Counted from the stretch's first letter, positions 32,804-42,887 are shown. The stretch: 42,963 nucleotides of DNA from JABMPJ01 sp964345005 (GCA_964345005.1 CAYFPQ010000023.1:1-42963); one strand, 5' to 3'. Notes: generated from the sequence alone by a model not told the origin. Program-made: numbers and translations.

Positions 32804-33738
32804 TGAATCTGGCCTCGATCAAGCGCATGGTGAAAGCACTGCCCGAGCCGGAGAGTTACTACGAAGGTGTTTCCGGCATCTTCGTATCTCCGCCCAGGCG
32901 GGTGTTGGCCTTTCATCGCCAACACCGGAAAGAAGTGGCTGGCGAGGGGCTTCAGATGCATAGTCGGTTCGTTCTCTGTGTTTGGATCAGGGGCGCGGGC
33001 GTTTTGTCGGTAGACGGGCAGCCGCTTCCCATTGCGCCTGGTGAAGGGGTGCTGCTCTTTCCTTTCCAACAGCATCATTTCTCGAGGGTCGCCCAAGAGG
33101 AACTGTTGTGGCTCTTCGTTAGTTTCGATCTTGAGGAGGAGGGGGGGCTGAGCTTGCTTCGCAACGTGCCTTTCGCGCTCTCTCAACCATGCTGGGAGTA
33201 CGTGGCACGTATTCTCGACAGCTTTCTCTGTAATCGTGATCAGAGAGGGGCAAAGGGCGGGGATATCATCTCCTGGCTCTGTTTGTTGCTGATCGAGATG
33301 GCAGCCATCAGGTCGCGTGAAGAAGGGAGTGCGGAGGCATCGGTGCCGATTCGCGGGAATCAGGGACGATATACGCGCCGTGCATCCGAGGTGGTGTTCC
33401 GGAACCTGGCTCGCCCGCTTGCCATTCGAGACATTGCGAAGGAGGTTCATTGCTCCGAGAGCCACCTGCGTCGCGTGTTCCGCGAGGAGATGGGTTCAAG
33501 TCTCGGCAGATTCATGCTTCAGGCGCGCATCAACCACGCTTGCGCTTTGTTGGAAACTACCGGCAACTCCATCGGCGAGGTCGCCGACGCATGCGGCTTC
33601 AGCAGCGTCTACGCCTTCAGCCGCACCTTCAGGCGAGAGATGGGCCTCCCTCCTTCGGCCTATGGTGCACGAGCGAAGAAGAGAGAGATGATGGCCATGA
33701 ATTCGGTGAAGCGTCCATCGCAGAGCCCGATCTCGTAG
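32803..33738 (+). CDS. AraC-family transcriptional regulator
   Basis: The 311-residue protein has an N-terminal cupin-like sensing domain (residues about 25-110; VDGQPLPIAPGEGVLLFPFQQHHF). The C-terminal AraC DNA-binding domain has two helix-turn-helix units: IRDIAKEVHCSESHLRRVFREEMG, then IGEVADACGFSSVYAFSRTFRREMGLPPSAY. About 20 extra residues follow. It probably controls the divergent UroD-like gene and itself in response to a small molecule, perhaps a sugar. The start is uncertain: ATG 32803 lacks a ribosome binding site and overlaps a putative operator half-site, so ATG 32827 is possible. Confidence 0.9.
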   Translation: MNLASIKRMVKALPEPESYYEGVSGIFVSPPRRVLAFHRQHRKEVAGEGLQMHSRFVLCVWIRGAGVLSVDGQPLPIAPGEGVLLFPFQQHHFSRVAQEELLWLFVSFDLEEEGGLSLLRNVPFALSQPCWEYVARILDSFLCNRDQRGAKGGDIISWLCLLLIEMAAIRSREEGSAEASVPIRGNQGRYTRRASEVVFRNLARPLAIRDIAKEVHCSESHLRRVFREEMGSSLGRFMLQARINHACALLETTGNSIGEVADACGFSSVYAFSRTFRREMGLPPSAYGARAKKREMMAMNSVKRPSQSPIS

Positions 33739-33760
33739 TCTGCTTCCGGCTCAAGCAGAT

Positions 33761-33856
33761 CAGGATTACGAACACGATTACGATTAAGAGGTGACAGCGC
33801 AGAACCGATCATTCCCTTCGTAATCATAATCATAATCCTACTCGTACTCGTGATCG
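33761..33856. repeat. Degenerate GATTACGA fold-back repeat
   Basis: Bases 33761-33788 carry repeated GATTACGA-like units. Bases 33816-33856 carry their inverse as CGTAATCATAATCATAATCC and CTCGTACTCGTG. The arms can fold back imperfectly on each other around a loop of about 27 bases. The unit structure suggests a dispersed intergenic element of a third kind in this window. It lies in a 387-base gap (33739-34125) that otherwise holds only the promoters of the giant gene. Confidence 0.6.
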
Positions 33857-33914
33857 CTCAATCCTCAGTTTGAAATCCTTTACATCCCAATATCCTCATA
33901 CACGAGCCGCAATC

Positions 33915-33944
33915 TTGACCTGAGCACGGGTGTTGGTGTATAAA
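33915..33944 (+). promoter_or_regulatory. Candidate promoter for the giant amylase gene
   Basis: TTGACC at 33915-33920 is followed after 18 bases by TATAAA at 33939-33944. A second candidate, an extended -10 (TGCTATACT, with TATACT at 34019-34024), lies closer to the gene without a good -35. Either would leave a leader of roughly 95-175 bases before ATG 34126. Confidence 0.45.
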
Positions 33945-34125
33945 TCAAGCAGTCAGAAGGCAATCCTGTGACGTCCAGTCAATAGGAACCTCGTATCCCG
34001 TTTTCCCAAGAATTGTGCTATACTGCACTTGTGGTAGAGCATGCTGAACGTGGGGGGCGTGATGCGGGAACGGGCCGCCGAGGTCCGGCATCACGGCCGC
34101 GTGCGTGTTTTGAGGAACTGGACTC

Positions 34126-37100
34126 ATGACAAGAAGGTCACAAATCAGCGCCAGTCGACTACGTGCCGGTCTGTTCGGGTTGCTCTGCGTCATGCTCCTG
34201 CATGCGACCGTGCCTTCTGCCCCGGCCGAGGTCATCCTCCAGTACTTCAATACGAGCTACCGCGAACTGGTCCACAAGATGCCGGAGTTGGCTGAGATCG
34301 GCTATGGCGCTCTCTGGCTGCCCCCGCCCACCAAGGGCAGTGGCGGCCTGTCGGTGGGGTATGATCTTTGGGATCCGTTCGATCTCGGCGGTCAGGATCA
34401 GCGCAACACGGTCAGTACCCGTTACGGTACCGAGGCGGAGCTTCTCTACATGATCCGCGTAGCGCACCGTTTCGGCATCCGTGTCTATTTCGACAACATC
34501 ATGAACCACCGCGCCTTCGATGTGCCGGGCTACAACGAGTATACGGCGATCGATATTTATCCGGGCATGCTGCCCGAGGACTTTCACCTTCGTGTGACCG
34601 AGGAGGGGTTCTATCGCAAGTGGGACAATATCGCGAACTGGAGCGATACGTGGCAGATCCAGAATCGCAACTTCTCGGACCTGATCGATATCGCCCAGGA
34701 ATCTCCGGACAACGGCAACTTCGGCACCAGCGAGGGAGACCACATTCCGAAGCTCTCCTTCGTGCGACAACCTGACAACCCGGAGTACTACGACCACCAT
34801 CCCACGCTGGGGCTTGTCGGGTTTGCCAGCTCGAACATTACGAAGCAGGTCATTGCCGATAACCCCGACTACTACAAAGAGGACGTCAATTCCTACCTGA
34901 TCCGCGCCGTGCGCTGGTTGGTACACCACACCAAGGTCGACGGGCTGCGCTTGGACGCTGTGAAGCACGTACCCGATTACTTCTTCGGTTTGCAGTCGGG
35001 TGCCGGCAAGGACGAGAGCGATGCCGGGTACCTGGGGCAGGCCCAGCTCCAGTTCAACCGCACGCGCAACTTTAACGACACGAATCACCGCGACACCGTG
35101 TTCGACACCGAAGCTACCTTTGGCCGTAACGACCTTATGATGTTCGGTGAGCACCTCGGCGAGCCCCCCGCGTACAGCGGCTACATCGATGCGGGCATGC
35201 GGCTGGTCGACAGCAAACTGCACAGTCACCTCAACAGTATTCTCGGATCGCCGTGGGGAACACTGGACGGGTTGCAGTATGCGGGTGGACAGGGCTTCAG
35301 TGCCGGCGCTGGCGTACCCTACGTGAAGAGTCACGATGATGACTATGCCTCGCGGCCCGAACTGCAATTTGCGCTTAACCTGACACGCCAGGGACTGCCG
35401 AATGTCTACACGGACGGTAATTACCAGTCCGAGACACTTGGCGAGAGTGGCGGCGCATTCCCGCGTCACGCCAACATCAACTTCCTGGGGCAGTGGGGCG
35501 ATAACCGTATCCCCAACCTGGTTTATATTCACGAGCACTTCTCCCGCGGCTGGCAGTATCCCAAATGGGGCGACGCAGACGTTTGTGCGTATGAGCGCGT
35601 CGACAAGCGCGAGAACTGGGGTATGTCCGATGCAGACGGTGCGGTCCTGTTCTTTGTGATGTGCGACAACTACTCGGCGGGCGAGTATCGTGAGATCGGC
35701 ACGAGTTTCCGCCCCGGCGACTATCTCTGGCAGTACTCCACCGGCGGCGGGAATTTCTACTATGAAGTGCCGTGGGACCAGAAGATCAAGGTGATCACTC
35801 CCGCCGGAGGCTACTTCGCCTTCTCGTGGCGCAGCCCGGAGGAATCCGACCTATGGAGTGCTGGCGAATGGGACCGGCACTCGGTCGAGATTCGCGAAAA
35901 CGGTCAGGTCGTCGGGTGGGTCTCTTACGAGCGCCAGGATGGGCCGGATGGTGATCCCGGGTTCAACCCATATACTGTGACGGATGAAAATGCTGAGGAC
36001 TTCAAGTACACCTGGTGGGTCCCGCGTGTCAGTTCGTCAACGAATCTCGGTTTCATCGTACGTGCCGACGGGTCTGCCGAGAATATACTCCTCAAGCTTG
36101 ATGGTGGCGTTGATCTGAACGGTGTTGCCCACGGTGGCGGTGACATGCGCGACCATCCCCCGGGAAACGAAGGGTCGACCGCCGTCTTCGACGGCTACGA
36201 GCAGATGAATTACGACCAGCGCATCCGCGAGAAGTTCGCCGCCGTCGACACCGCGCGCAACATCATCGGTACGCTCGGTGCCGAGACTTACGAGTGTACG
36301 ATCGGTTCGGCCGGGTTCACGATCAACAATGGAAGCGGCGACAACAGTAGTGTTGATACGGCGACGACCGTCTATCACTCCCCGGGCACCTCTAATGAGT
36401 TCGGGTATGCCCATTTCTACCCGCCTCCCGAGTCTGCTGCCGGGTCGCTGATCTATCTCTGGACTGAAATGAAGTACAAGTTCGACGCCGACAGAATGTA
36501 CGTCTACTTCACGACAAACGGCACGAGCTATCCTGAAGGATCGGGTGGGTATCCTCTCACCGATGACACTCTTGTGAGCGAAGTAGGCTTCGCCACGAAC
36601 GGCACTTGGGATGGTACCGGAGATCCCGACTGGTGGACAAACAGTCTGCCAGCGATGTCGTCAGGAACTGTTCTTCGCTACAAGATCGGTTGCTACCACC
36701 ACGATGCCGGAAGCCGCTTTCCCATCGATGCTGACGAGGTTTACTGGAAGAAGAAGATGGTCACGCAGTTCTCGATCACGGGTTTCGATGCCGAATCGGT
36801 TGGGTATCACCCGCACATGGACTTTGGCGAGTGGAGCACCGGGTTAGACGAAGGCTTTCATGTTCTGCGTGCACGCGCGTTCCTCAACCGCGCCAGTAGC
36901 GCTTCGATCTACAATACTTACGTTCAGCCGTTCTACTACGATGCCGTTGCACCGACGGGTGTGGTGGTCTACCCGTCGCACGGTGATACGCTCGGGGACA
37001 ACCAGTACGGCGTCGTCGTTCGCACGGACTGGACTGTCACGGATGTCTACTTCAATATCGTTGACGGGAGTCCGGACAACGACGACGGCTCGACCGGGCG

Positions 37101-40100
37101 CGAGCTTGGCAACGGTACGAACTCGCAGGGGCAGACGAGCTGGGTTGCTGTATCCGAGGTCGATGCGTCGCTTTCGATAAACACGAACTATCAGTCGCTA
37201 CCGCGCGAATGGCGGTTCAGCTATAGCAATATTCCAACCAACTCACCCGCCACAATTCGCGTGAAGCTGGCGGAGCTCTCCTCATCGACGAATGTCCTGC
37301 TGTCTGACGCTGCGGGACGCTTCCGTACGTTGGAGCGGCAGGTTACGGCTGACGGACCGGAGTATGGCATGTATGTGGCATACCCTCAAAACGATGGCGA
37401 TACCGTGGGCAACGGATATGTCATGAAGACCTGGTTGAGCCCGGCACTGTGGACGGCTGAGCAGGATGTCTTGGATCGATCTCTGATCACGATCGATGGC
37501 GATCCGCAGGGCCGGAGCGGTTACACAGCTCACTGGCAGGCCGGTCCGGATGGATGGCACGAGTTGCGGTACGAACTGCCTGATTTGTACAACGGTGATG
37601 ACAACTACCTGCACGAGATCATCGTGACGCATACGAACGCCGCGGGCCAGGGCGTTACCCTCACGGCTAATCGTCTTGTGAAAGCCTGGCCGACGGTGGC
37701 GGGACCGCACATCGATATCATCACACCGCCGGCATTCGACTCCGATGGCAAGAAGTTCGAGATCATCCTGCCGGACAACTGCACCGCGGCGACCAACGAG
37801 CGGCAGTACACCATCAAGGTTGAGACCGATCTCGCCGCGCAGCATGTCTGGCTGGAGTTTCCGAACGATCCGGTAACGGTAACACCTTACGAAAGCACGA
37901 CCAATGCCCTCACCGGTACTGTGTCGGTATGGAACGGATCGAGCCGTGTCGAGGGCACCGGCGTGGCCCTGCCAAACGGCACAGTCTCGGTTGTCTACAG
38001 CAACGTGATGATCACGGGCTCGAACACGTTCTTTACGACCGAGGTCGAGGTAGGGAACCGTCTGCTGATCGACAGCAACGTGGTGACGGTGGCCGGGATC
38101 ACGAACGATACCCAGCTCAGGATTACCCATCCCTATCCGGGCTCGAACACGAACGACCTGGCGGCGATGGTGCTTCCTTCGTTTGATACGGAGCTGAGCG
38201 TGGGGTCGACCTTGATGATCGGGTCGCAGGTGATGACCGTTACGGGTATCCTCTCCTCGTCCAACTGTATCGTCACGCCGGCTTACCCGAACGGGACGGC
38301 GTCGGGGTTGACCGCCTATCGCATCGACGGCAATCCGCAAACCGTGGGCGACAAACGGAACTGGTTCTTCCTCTGGGACAACATGGAGGCCGGTAACTAC
38401 TGGTTCGGCGCGCACTGCAATACGAATGAGGCGAGCGATGCCACGATCAGCGCGTCCGTCTGGCGAAACAACGACGTGATCTTCCGGGAAATGGTCGAAA
38501 CGAACGCGACACTCGACTGGGACGACGACGGTCTCTTCAACGGAGCGGAAACCATCCCGACGAATCTGCCGCCGACCAACGCCGAGACGTGGGAGAATGG
38601 CGACGTGCATATCTGGCGCGTGTATGGTCGCACTGATCCGCTGCGCCCTGATACCGATGGCGATGGCCTCCCCGATGGCCTGGAGTCCGGGTGGACGTGG
38701 GCCGGTAGCGGACATACCGCTACTAACGAAGACACCAACTGCGATGGCTTCGCCAACTTCTTGCCGGACTACGATCCGCCCTTCTTCAATACGGTGCCCG
38801 ACAATAGCGGGCTGCCGGAGTACGTGTTTTATGCGTCGCGTACCGATCAGATTCACGGAACGATGACCGATCCGAACAACCCGGACTCGGACTATGACGG
38901 CATCCCCGATGGGATCGAGGACGCTAACCGGAACGGCTGGGTCGATGGCGACGGACTGGCCTTGCCGCCGGGAGCGAATTGGTGGGATGTTCGGACGCAG
39001 GAGTCTGACTGGCCGGACGGCGAGTGGACTTCCTCGTGGATAGAGACCGATCCGAATAACTCCGACACGGATGGCGACGACGCCAGCGACGGGCATGGCG
39101 AAGACGTGAATTACAACGGTTGGATCGACGGAGATACAGATTCGAACCGCGTGTGGACGGCAGGGGAGTACTGGCAGGAATCCGATCCACTGAACCCCGA
39201 TACGGACGGCGATGGTCTACCGGATGGTTGGGAACGGCGATACGACTTCAGTCCGCTAGACGACGGTGTGCTTGGCCATACCAATATGATGGATGGCTCT
39301 ATCATCGCGAGTCTGGAGCACGGAGCGAACGGGAACCCGGATGGCGACTTGATTGTGGTTCTGGGGGTAACCAACGACTATGTCAACTATCTCGAACTGC
39401 AGAACGGGACGCATCCGCGTCAGCCGAACAGTCTCGACCCGCCGCCGGAGGGATCCATCGTCGTGGGGCCGGGCGAACCGATCGGGGTGATCAATGGCGT
39501 AACGAACTACCAGGAGTTCATGGACTGGACTTGGGACGACCTGCTGGTACTCGACGAGTACGAGGGTGGGGGACCGAACAACCAGCTCGGCGATGTTTAC
39601 AAGGGCTGGGACGGTTGGGACGAGTCGCGCGATATCGTGGCGTTCTACGCGCATGATGGCGGTGACATCAGTTCGGGCGATGGCAGGTTCTATTTCCGTC
39701 TCGACTTCTACGACCTGCGACCTCTCGCTGAGGAGGGGAACCTGGATATCTACATCGTGATCGACACCGGCAATACCTCCCAGGGCGAGAAGGCGCTTCC
39801 GGACGACGTGGACGCCGAAACCGACATGGGCTGGGAAGCCGTGGTGGCGGTCTACCAGTCGGGGCAGGGCACGGTTTACGTAGATCTGAACCCCTCCAAC
39901 AACAGCACATCCGTGGGCCAGGATCTGGGTTCGTTCGGCGTGGTGGGGCGCGGACAGGATTCGGCCGACGGATTCATCGACGCTTACTTCAATGCCGAAC
40001 TCGACGCGATGGAGTGCAGCATCAGTCGCAAAGCGTTGACCGATGCCGGATGGTCGGGAAGCGGGGCCAGTAACTTCAGTTACCAGGTCTACACGACGAA

Positions 40101-42798
40101 GGACGGTACGAGTAACAGTCCGGTGGGTGATGGTGACATCGGCGGTCGGAACGATATACGCGACTCGATATACGACGACTTCATCGCAGAGGACTACTAC
40201 TTCAACCAGGGATCGATTGACGACATTCTGAATGGGTGGTTTACGGGTGCTGATCGAACCGGACGCGCGAAGGTGGCGTCGCTGGTACACGGGAACCAGT
40301 CCGTCAAGCCGGGGAACCAGATCCAGGACCTGATAAACAATGGCGAGGGCGCCGGCTATCATCGTCCGCTGGCGACACACGAGCTGTTTGGACAGCCGCT
40401 CAACCTGCACATCACGGCTACGCTCGCCTCGGCCATCCAGTGGGCTTCGGTTGATCCCGCCGCAGGCAAACCGTGGTTGGACGGGCCGGCGCTCAACGCG
40501 AAGATCGCCGAACTGATCGACACCAACGTGGTCTACCTGCTCGGGAGCACATTCTCCGATCATGCGTTGCCCTACTTCACGCTCGACTATAACCGCGATA
40601 ACGAGTCGCTGGCGCGCGAATACTTGGAGCGGATCTATGATACGACGATCGACCGCGACTTCGCCGTGTTCTGGCCGCCGGAGCGGCTGTTGGACTACGA
40701 CGTTTTCGCCAAGATTCGCGACATGGGCTACAGCTTCACACTGTGCGACCAGGATACGCACCTGTTCAACTGGATCGGACGGACGGAGTCGCTGATCGAC
40801 GGGGCGTACCGTATCAACGAGTTCCGGAAGGTTGGAGAGCCCGGCGGTTGGGCCGGACGCTGCTTCGTGATCAACAATCTGGCGACCTCATACCGCTTCG
40901 ATACTACAGACGGCGGTCTGCCTATTGCCTTGCGTGCGCTGCTGAACCGCAAGGCGCGCAGCGATATCGACGACCAGGTCGTCACGCTGCTCAGTAACTG
41001 GTCCGATTTTGGCGACAACGATGACGCCGATGCCTATGACCTCAATATGCGCTGGCTGGCGAATCGGCCGTGGACCCCGCTTGTGGCATACGAGCAGATC
41101 ACACGCGGCGAGATCGATGCCACGCGCGATGGCGTGGGCGATGCGTTCGGCACCGGATGGTGGGCCGAGTGGCGCGACGAGAACGTTGCCGTCAGCAACA
41201 AGCAGAGCTACAACTGGCTCAACCATGCCACGCAGGAAGATTTTGACAACTGGTACGTCGGTCAGGGCGGTGTGGAAGAAGGTCTGCAGGAGAAGAAGTT
41301 CGATATCCGGCCGGGCGTTCCCATGACCAATCGCTACGGCATGCTCTACTTCGGCAACAGCGTGGTCAAGGATGCATGGGACGCGGTGGACAGTGTCGCG
41401 CAGAGCAACCTGTCAGAACTGGCGCGAGCTGCGCTGCACGCCTCCGTGTTTCAGACCGCTTTCCATGACGAGGACAATAATGATACGCGCCGCTACAGCA
41501 CCGGTGATTATCTCTACCCGGCAACAAGCTCCAATGCTCTTGCGTTGTTTTCCCAGAACGCGCAGTCGCAGAGCCGCACGGCAGCCATCTACGAGCACGT
41601 GGACGCCTGGGCTTCCGCGGCGGCTGGCATCGCTACTCCGCAGGTACAGCAGATCGATGTCGACCTGGATGGTGAAGACGAGTACCTGCTCTACAACGAC
41701 CGTCTTTTCGTCTGCTTCGAGTCCGTAGGGGGACGTCTGGTAGGCGCTTGGATTCGCGACCTGTTGGGTGGCGGCATCTACCAGGCCATCGGTAATTTCG
41801 TCGGCTATGCCGGCCGCGCTACCGAGCATGAAGGCGATACCAACGTCGATGGCGCTGGGGCGCCGGTAGCGCACCGCACATCGGGGTTGAAAGACTGGTG
41901 GGCCGGGACATCCGTCTACGTCAACCGGATCTACACGGCTTCGGCGGCCCCGGTGGGCATCGGTTGGCGGTTCACGGCAAATGATGGACTTATCCAGAAG
42001 ACAATCACCCTCGAGCCGCGCAGTCGTGTCCTGGAGGTGGACTACCAGCTCTGGGGCGGGCTGCCCAGTTCGACGCTGTACGTGCGCCACGGGCTGTCTC
42101 CAGACCTTGCCGATCTGCTCAAGGACGGCCAGGGCATGCTGACAGTGCAGGACAGTGGCGGTGTGTTGCGTCTCTCCAACACAAACTACGGAACGACGGT
42201 CGAGGCGGTGATCGGCTACGCGGACGGCAGTCACAACGCCGCGTGGCAGAGCACGGCCAGCGATGAGAACACGAACCTGGTCGACTTCGCCACGGTGCCG
42301 ATGCGCAACCAGGCCCAGACGCACCAGGTGGAGATCTACGGCAGCGGCAGCTTCAGCTTCTCGCTCGGGTTCAATGCCTATCCCTCCGACTGGGATGGCG
42401 ACGGGATGCCGAACACGTACGAGGATGGCCTGTACTATCTGAGTTCATCGAATGGTACCGACGGCGTTCTCGACAAGGACAGCGATGGGGTCAGCAACAG
42501 CGACGAGTGGATATCCAATACGGATGCGGACGACGATACGGACTACCTGCGCTGGACGGACGCGGAAGGCGTGACGACCGGGTACGTCGTGCGGTTCCCG
42601 GCCAAGCCGGATCGCACGTATCGCGTTTTCTACGATAACGATCTCGTTGATGCACCGGGTTGGTCGAATGCGACGCCGTCGCCGATTACGGTGCCGTCGG
42701 CCCAGACCTACACGTGGATCGACGATGGTTCCACGACAGCACCACACCCGACCAATACGCCGCACCGTTTCTACGACGTCGGCGTCAGTTTGCCTTAG
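34126..42798 (+). CDS. Giant secreted amylase: GH13 domain, calcium repeats and GH57-type amylopullulanase region
   Basis: This 2890-residue protein has a signal peptide (1 to about 34). Residues about 35-580 are a GH13 alpha-amylase: DNIMNHR (His128), nucleophile Asp277 in DGLRLDAVKH, acid/base Glu342 in MFGEHLG and Asp404 in VKSHDDD. Beta-rich regions follow, including a tandem module at about 1292-1400. Thrombospondin type-3 repeats (DTDGDGLPDG type) span about 1464-1709. Residues about 1790-2030 resemble the binding module next to GH57 pullulanases. Residues about 2080-2500 look like a GH57-type barrel (LNLHITATL with His2095; FWPPERLLDY with Glu2186). The part from about 2508 (DLDGEDEYLLYNDRLF) resembles the domain after archaeal GH57 amylopullulanases. 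More type-3 repeats lie at 2755-2804. TGAGGA nine bases upstream supports the start. The GH57 call is less certain than GH13. Confidence 0.85.
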   Translation: MTRRSQISASRLRAGLFGLLCVMLLHATVPSAPAEVILQYFNTSYRELVHKMPELAEIGYGALWLPPPTKGSGGLSVGYDLWDPFDLGGQDQRNTVSTRYGTEAELLYMIRVAHRFGIRVYFDNIMNHRAFDVPGYNEYTAIDIYPGMLPEDFHLRVTEEGFYRKWDNIANWSDTWQIQNRNFSDLIDIAQESPDNGNFGTSEGDHIPKLSFVRQPDNPEYYDHHPTLGLVGFASSNITKQVIADNPDYYKEDVNSYLIRAVRWLVHHTKVDGLRLDAVKHVPDYFFGLQSGAGKDESDAGYLGQAQLQFNRTRNFNDTNHRDTVFDTEATFGRNDLMMFGEHLGEPPAYSGYIDAGMRLVDSKLHSHLNSILGSPWGTLDGLQYAGGQGFSAGAGVPYVKSHDDDYASRPELQFALNLTRQGLPNVYTDGNYQSETLGESGGAFPRHANINFLGQWGDNRIPNLVYIHEHFSRGWQYPKWGDADVCAYERVDKRENWGMSDADGAVLFFVMCDNYSAGEYREIGTSFRPGDYLWQYSTGGGNFYYEVPWDQKIKVITPAGGYFAFSWRSPEESDLWSAGEWDRHSVEIRENGQVVGWVSYERQDGPDGDPGFNPYTVTDENAEDFKYTWWVPRVSSSTNLGFIVRADGSAENILLKLDGGVDLNGVAHGGGDMRDHPPGNEGSTAVFDGYEQMNYDQRIREKFAAVDTARNIIGTLGAETYECTIGSAGFTINNGSGDNSSVDTATTVYHSPGTSNEFGYAHFYPPPESAAGSLIYLWTEMKYKFDADRMYVYFTTNGTSYPEGSGGYPLTDDTLVSEVGFATNGTWDGTGDPDWWTNSLPAMSSGTVLRYKIGCYHHDAGSRFPIDADEVYWKKKMVTQFSITGFDAESVGYHPHMDFGEWSTGLDEGFHVLRARAFLNRASSASIYNTYVQPFYYDAVAPTGVVVYPSHGDTLGDNQYGVVVRTDWTVTDVYFNIVDGSPDNDDGSTGRELGNGTNSQGQTSWVAVSEVDASLSINTNYQSLPREWRFSYSNIPTNSPATIRVKLAELSSSTNVLLSDAAGRFRTLERQVTADGPEYGMYVAYPQNDGDTVGNGYVMKTWLSPALWTAEQDVLDRSLITIDGDPQGRSGYTAHWQAGPDGWHELRYELPDLYNGDDNYLHEIIVTHTNAAGQGVTLTANRLVKAWPTVAGPHIDIITPPAFDSDGKKFEIILPDNCTAATNERQYTIKVETDLAAQHVWLEFPNDPVTVTPYESTTNALTGTVSVWNGSSRVEGTGVALPNGTVSVVYSNVMITGSNTFFTTEVEVGNRLLIDSNVVTVAGITNDTQLRITHPYPGSNTNDLAAMVLPSFDTELSVGSTLMIGSQVMTVTGILSSSNCIVTPAYPNGTASGLTAYRIDGNPQTVGDKRNWFFLWDNMEAGNYWFGAHCNTNEASDATISASVWRNNDVIFREMVETNATLDWDDDGLFNGAETIPTNLPPTNAETWENGDVHIWRVYGRTDPLRPDTDGDGLPDGLESGWTWAGSGHTATNEDTNCDGFANFLPDYDPPFFNTVPDNSGLPEYVFYASRTDQIHGTMTDPNNPDSDYDGIPDGIEDANRNGWVDGDGLALPPGANWWDVRTQESDWPDGEWTSSWIETDPNNSDTDGDDASDGHGEDVNYNGWIDGDTDSNRVWTAGEYWQESDPLNPDTDGDGLPDGWERRYDFSPLDDGVLGHTNMMDGSIIASLEHGANGNPDGDLIVVLGVTNDYVNYLELQNGTHPRQPNSLDPPPEGSIVVGPGEPIGVINGVTNYQEFMDWTWDDLLVLDEYEGGGPNNQLGDVYKGWDGWDESRDIVAFYAHDGGDISSGDGRFYFRLDFYDLRPLAEEGNLDIYIVIDTGNTSQGEKALPDDVDAETDMGWEAVVAVYQSGQGTVYVDLNPSNNSTSVGQDLGSFGVVGRGQDSADGFIDAYFNAELDAMECSISRKALTDAGWSGSGASNFSYQVYTTKDGTSNSPVGDGDIGGRNDIRDSIYDDFIAEDYYFNQGSIDDILNGWFTGADRTGRAKVASLVHGNQSVKPGNQIQDLINNGEGAGYHRPLATHELFGQPLNLHITATLASAIQWASVDPAAGKPWLDGPALNAKIAELIDTNVVYLLGSTFSDHALPYFTLDYNRDNESLAREYLERIYDTTIDRDFAVFWPPERLLDYDVFAKIRDMGYSFTLCDQDTHLFNWIGRTESLIDGAYRINEFRKVGEPGGWAGRCFVINNLATSYRFDTTDGGLPIALRALLNRKARSDIDDQVVTLLSNWSDFGDNDDADAYDLNMRWLANRPWTPLVAYEQITRGEIDATRDGVGDAFGTGWWAEWRDENVAVSNKQSYNWLNHATQEDFDNWYVGQGGVEEGLQEKKFDIRPGVPMTNRYGMLYFGNSVVKDAWDAVDSVAQSNLSELARAALHASVFQTAFHDEDNNDTRRYSTGDYLYPATSSNALALFSQNAQSQSRTAAIYEHVDAWASAAAGIATPQVQQIDVDLDGEDEYLLYNDRLFVCFESVGGRLVGAWIRDLLGGGIYQAIGNFVGYAGRATEHEGDTNVDGAGAPVAHRTSGLKDWWAGTSVYVNRIYTASAAPVGIGWRFTANDGLIQKTITLEPRSRVLEVDYQLWGGLPSSTLYVRHGLSPDLADLLKDGQGMLTVQDSGGVLRLSNTNYGTTVEAVIGYADGSHNAAWQSTASDENTNLVDFATVPMRNQAQTHQVEIYGSGSFSFSLGFNAYPSDWDGDGMPNTYEDGLYYLSSSNGTDGVLDKDSDGVSNSDEWISNTDADDDTDYLRWTDAEGVTTGYVVRFPAKPDRTYRVFYDNDLVDAPGWSNATPSPITVPSAQTYTWIDDGSTTAPHPTNTPHRFYDVGVSLP

Positions 42799-42824
42799 CA
42801 GATGAGAATCGAGTTGAAGACTGC

Positions 42825-42853
42825 TTGACCGCCTCTCCGGCTCCTCCTATGCT
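42825..42853 (+). promoter_or_regulatory. Candidate sigma-70-type promoter at the right edge
   Basis: TTGACC at 42825-42830 and TATGCT at 42848-42853 are separated by 17 bases, directly after the stop of the giant gene. Transcription would begin near 42860 and serve the partial gene that runs off the window. Confidence 0.5.
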
Positions 42854-42887
42854 GGCCTCCATGACAGGCACTGACTGCGGCGGTTGC

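Noticed and set aside
34159..35538. A reverse open frame of 459 codons opposite the GH13 domain
   Set aside because: All GH13 catalytic regions are on the forward strand, and the reverse frame resembles nothing.
38514..39250. DNA tandem repeat or CRISPR-like array in the amylase gene
   Set aside because: The periodicity is at protein level (DxDxDGxxD calcium repeats). The DNA units differ in length and sequence and there are no spacers.
37282..40761. Long reverse frames of 604 and 501 codons opposite the giant amylase gene
   Set aside because: They are antisense shadows with skewed Arg/Val/Ile content and no motif. The forward protein has clear domains and calcium repeats.
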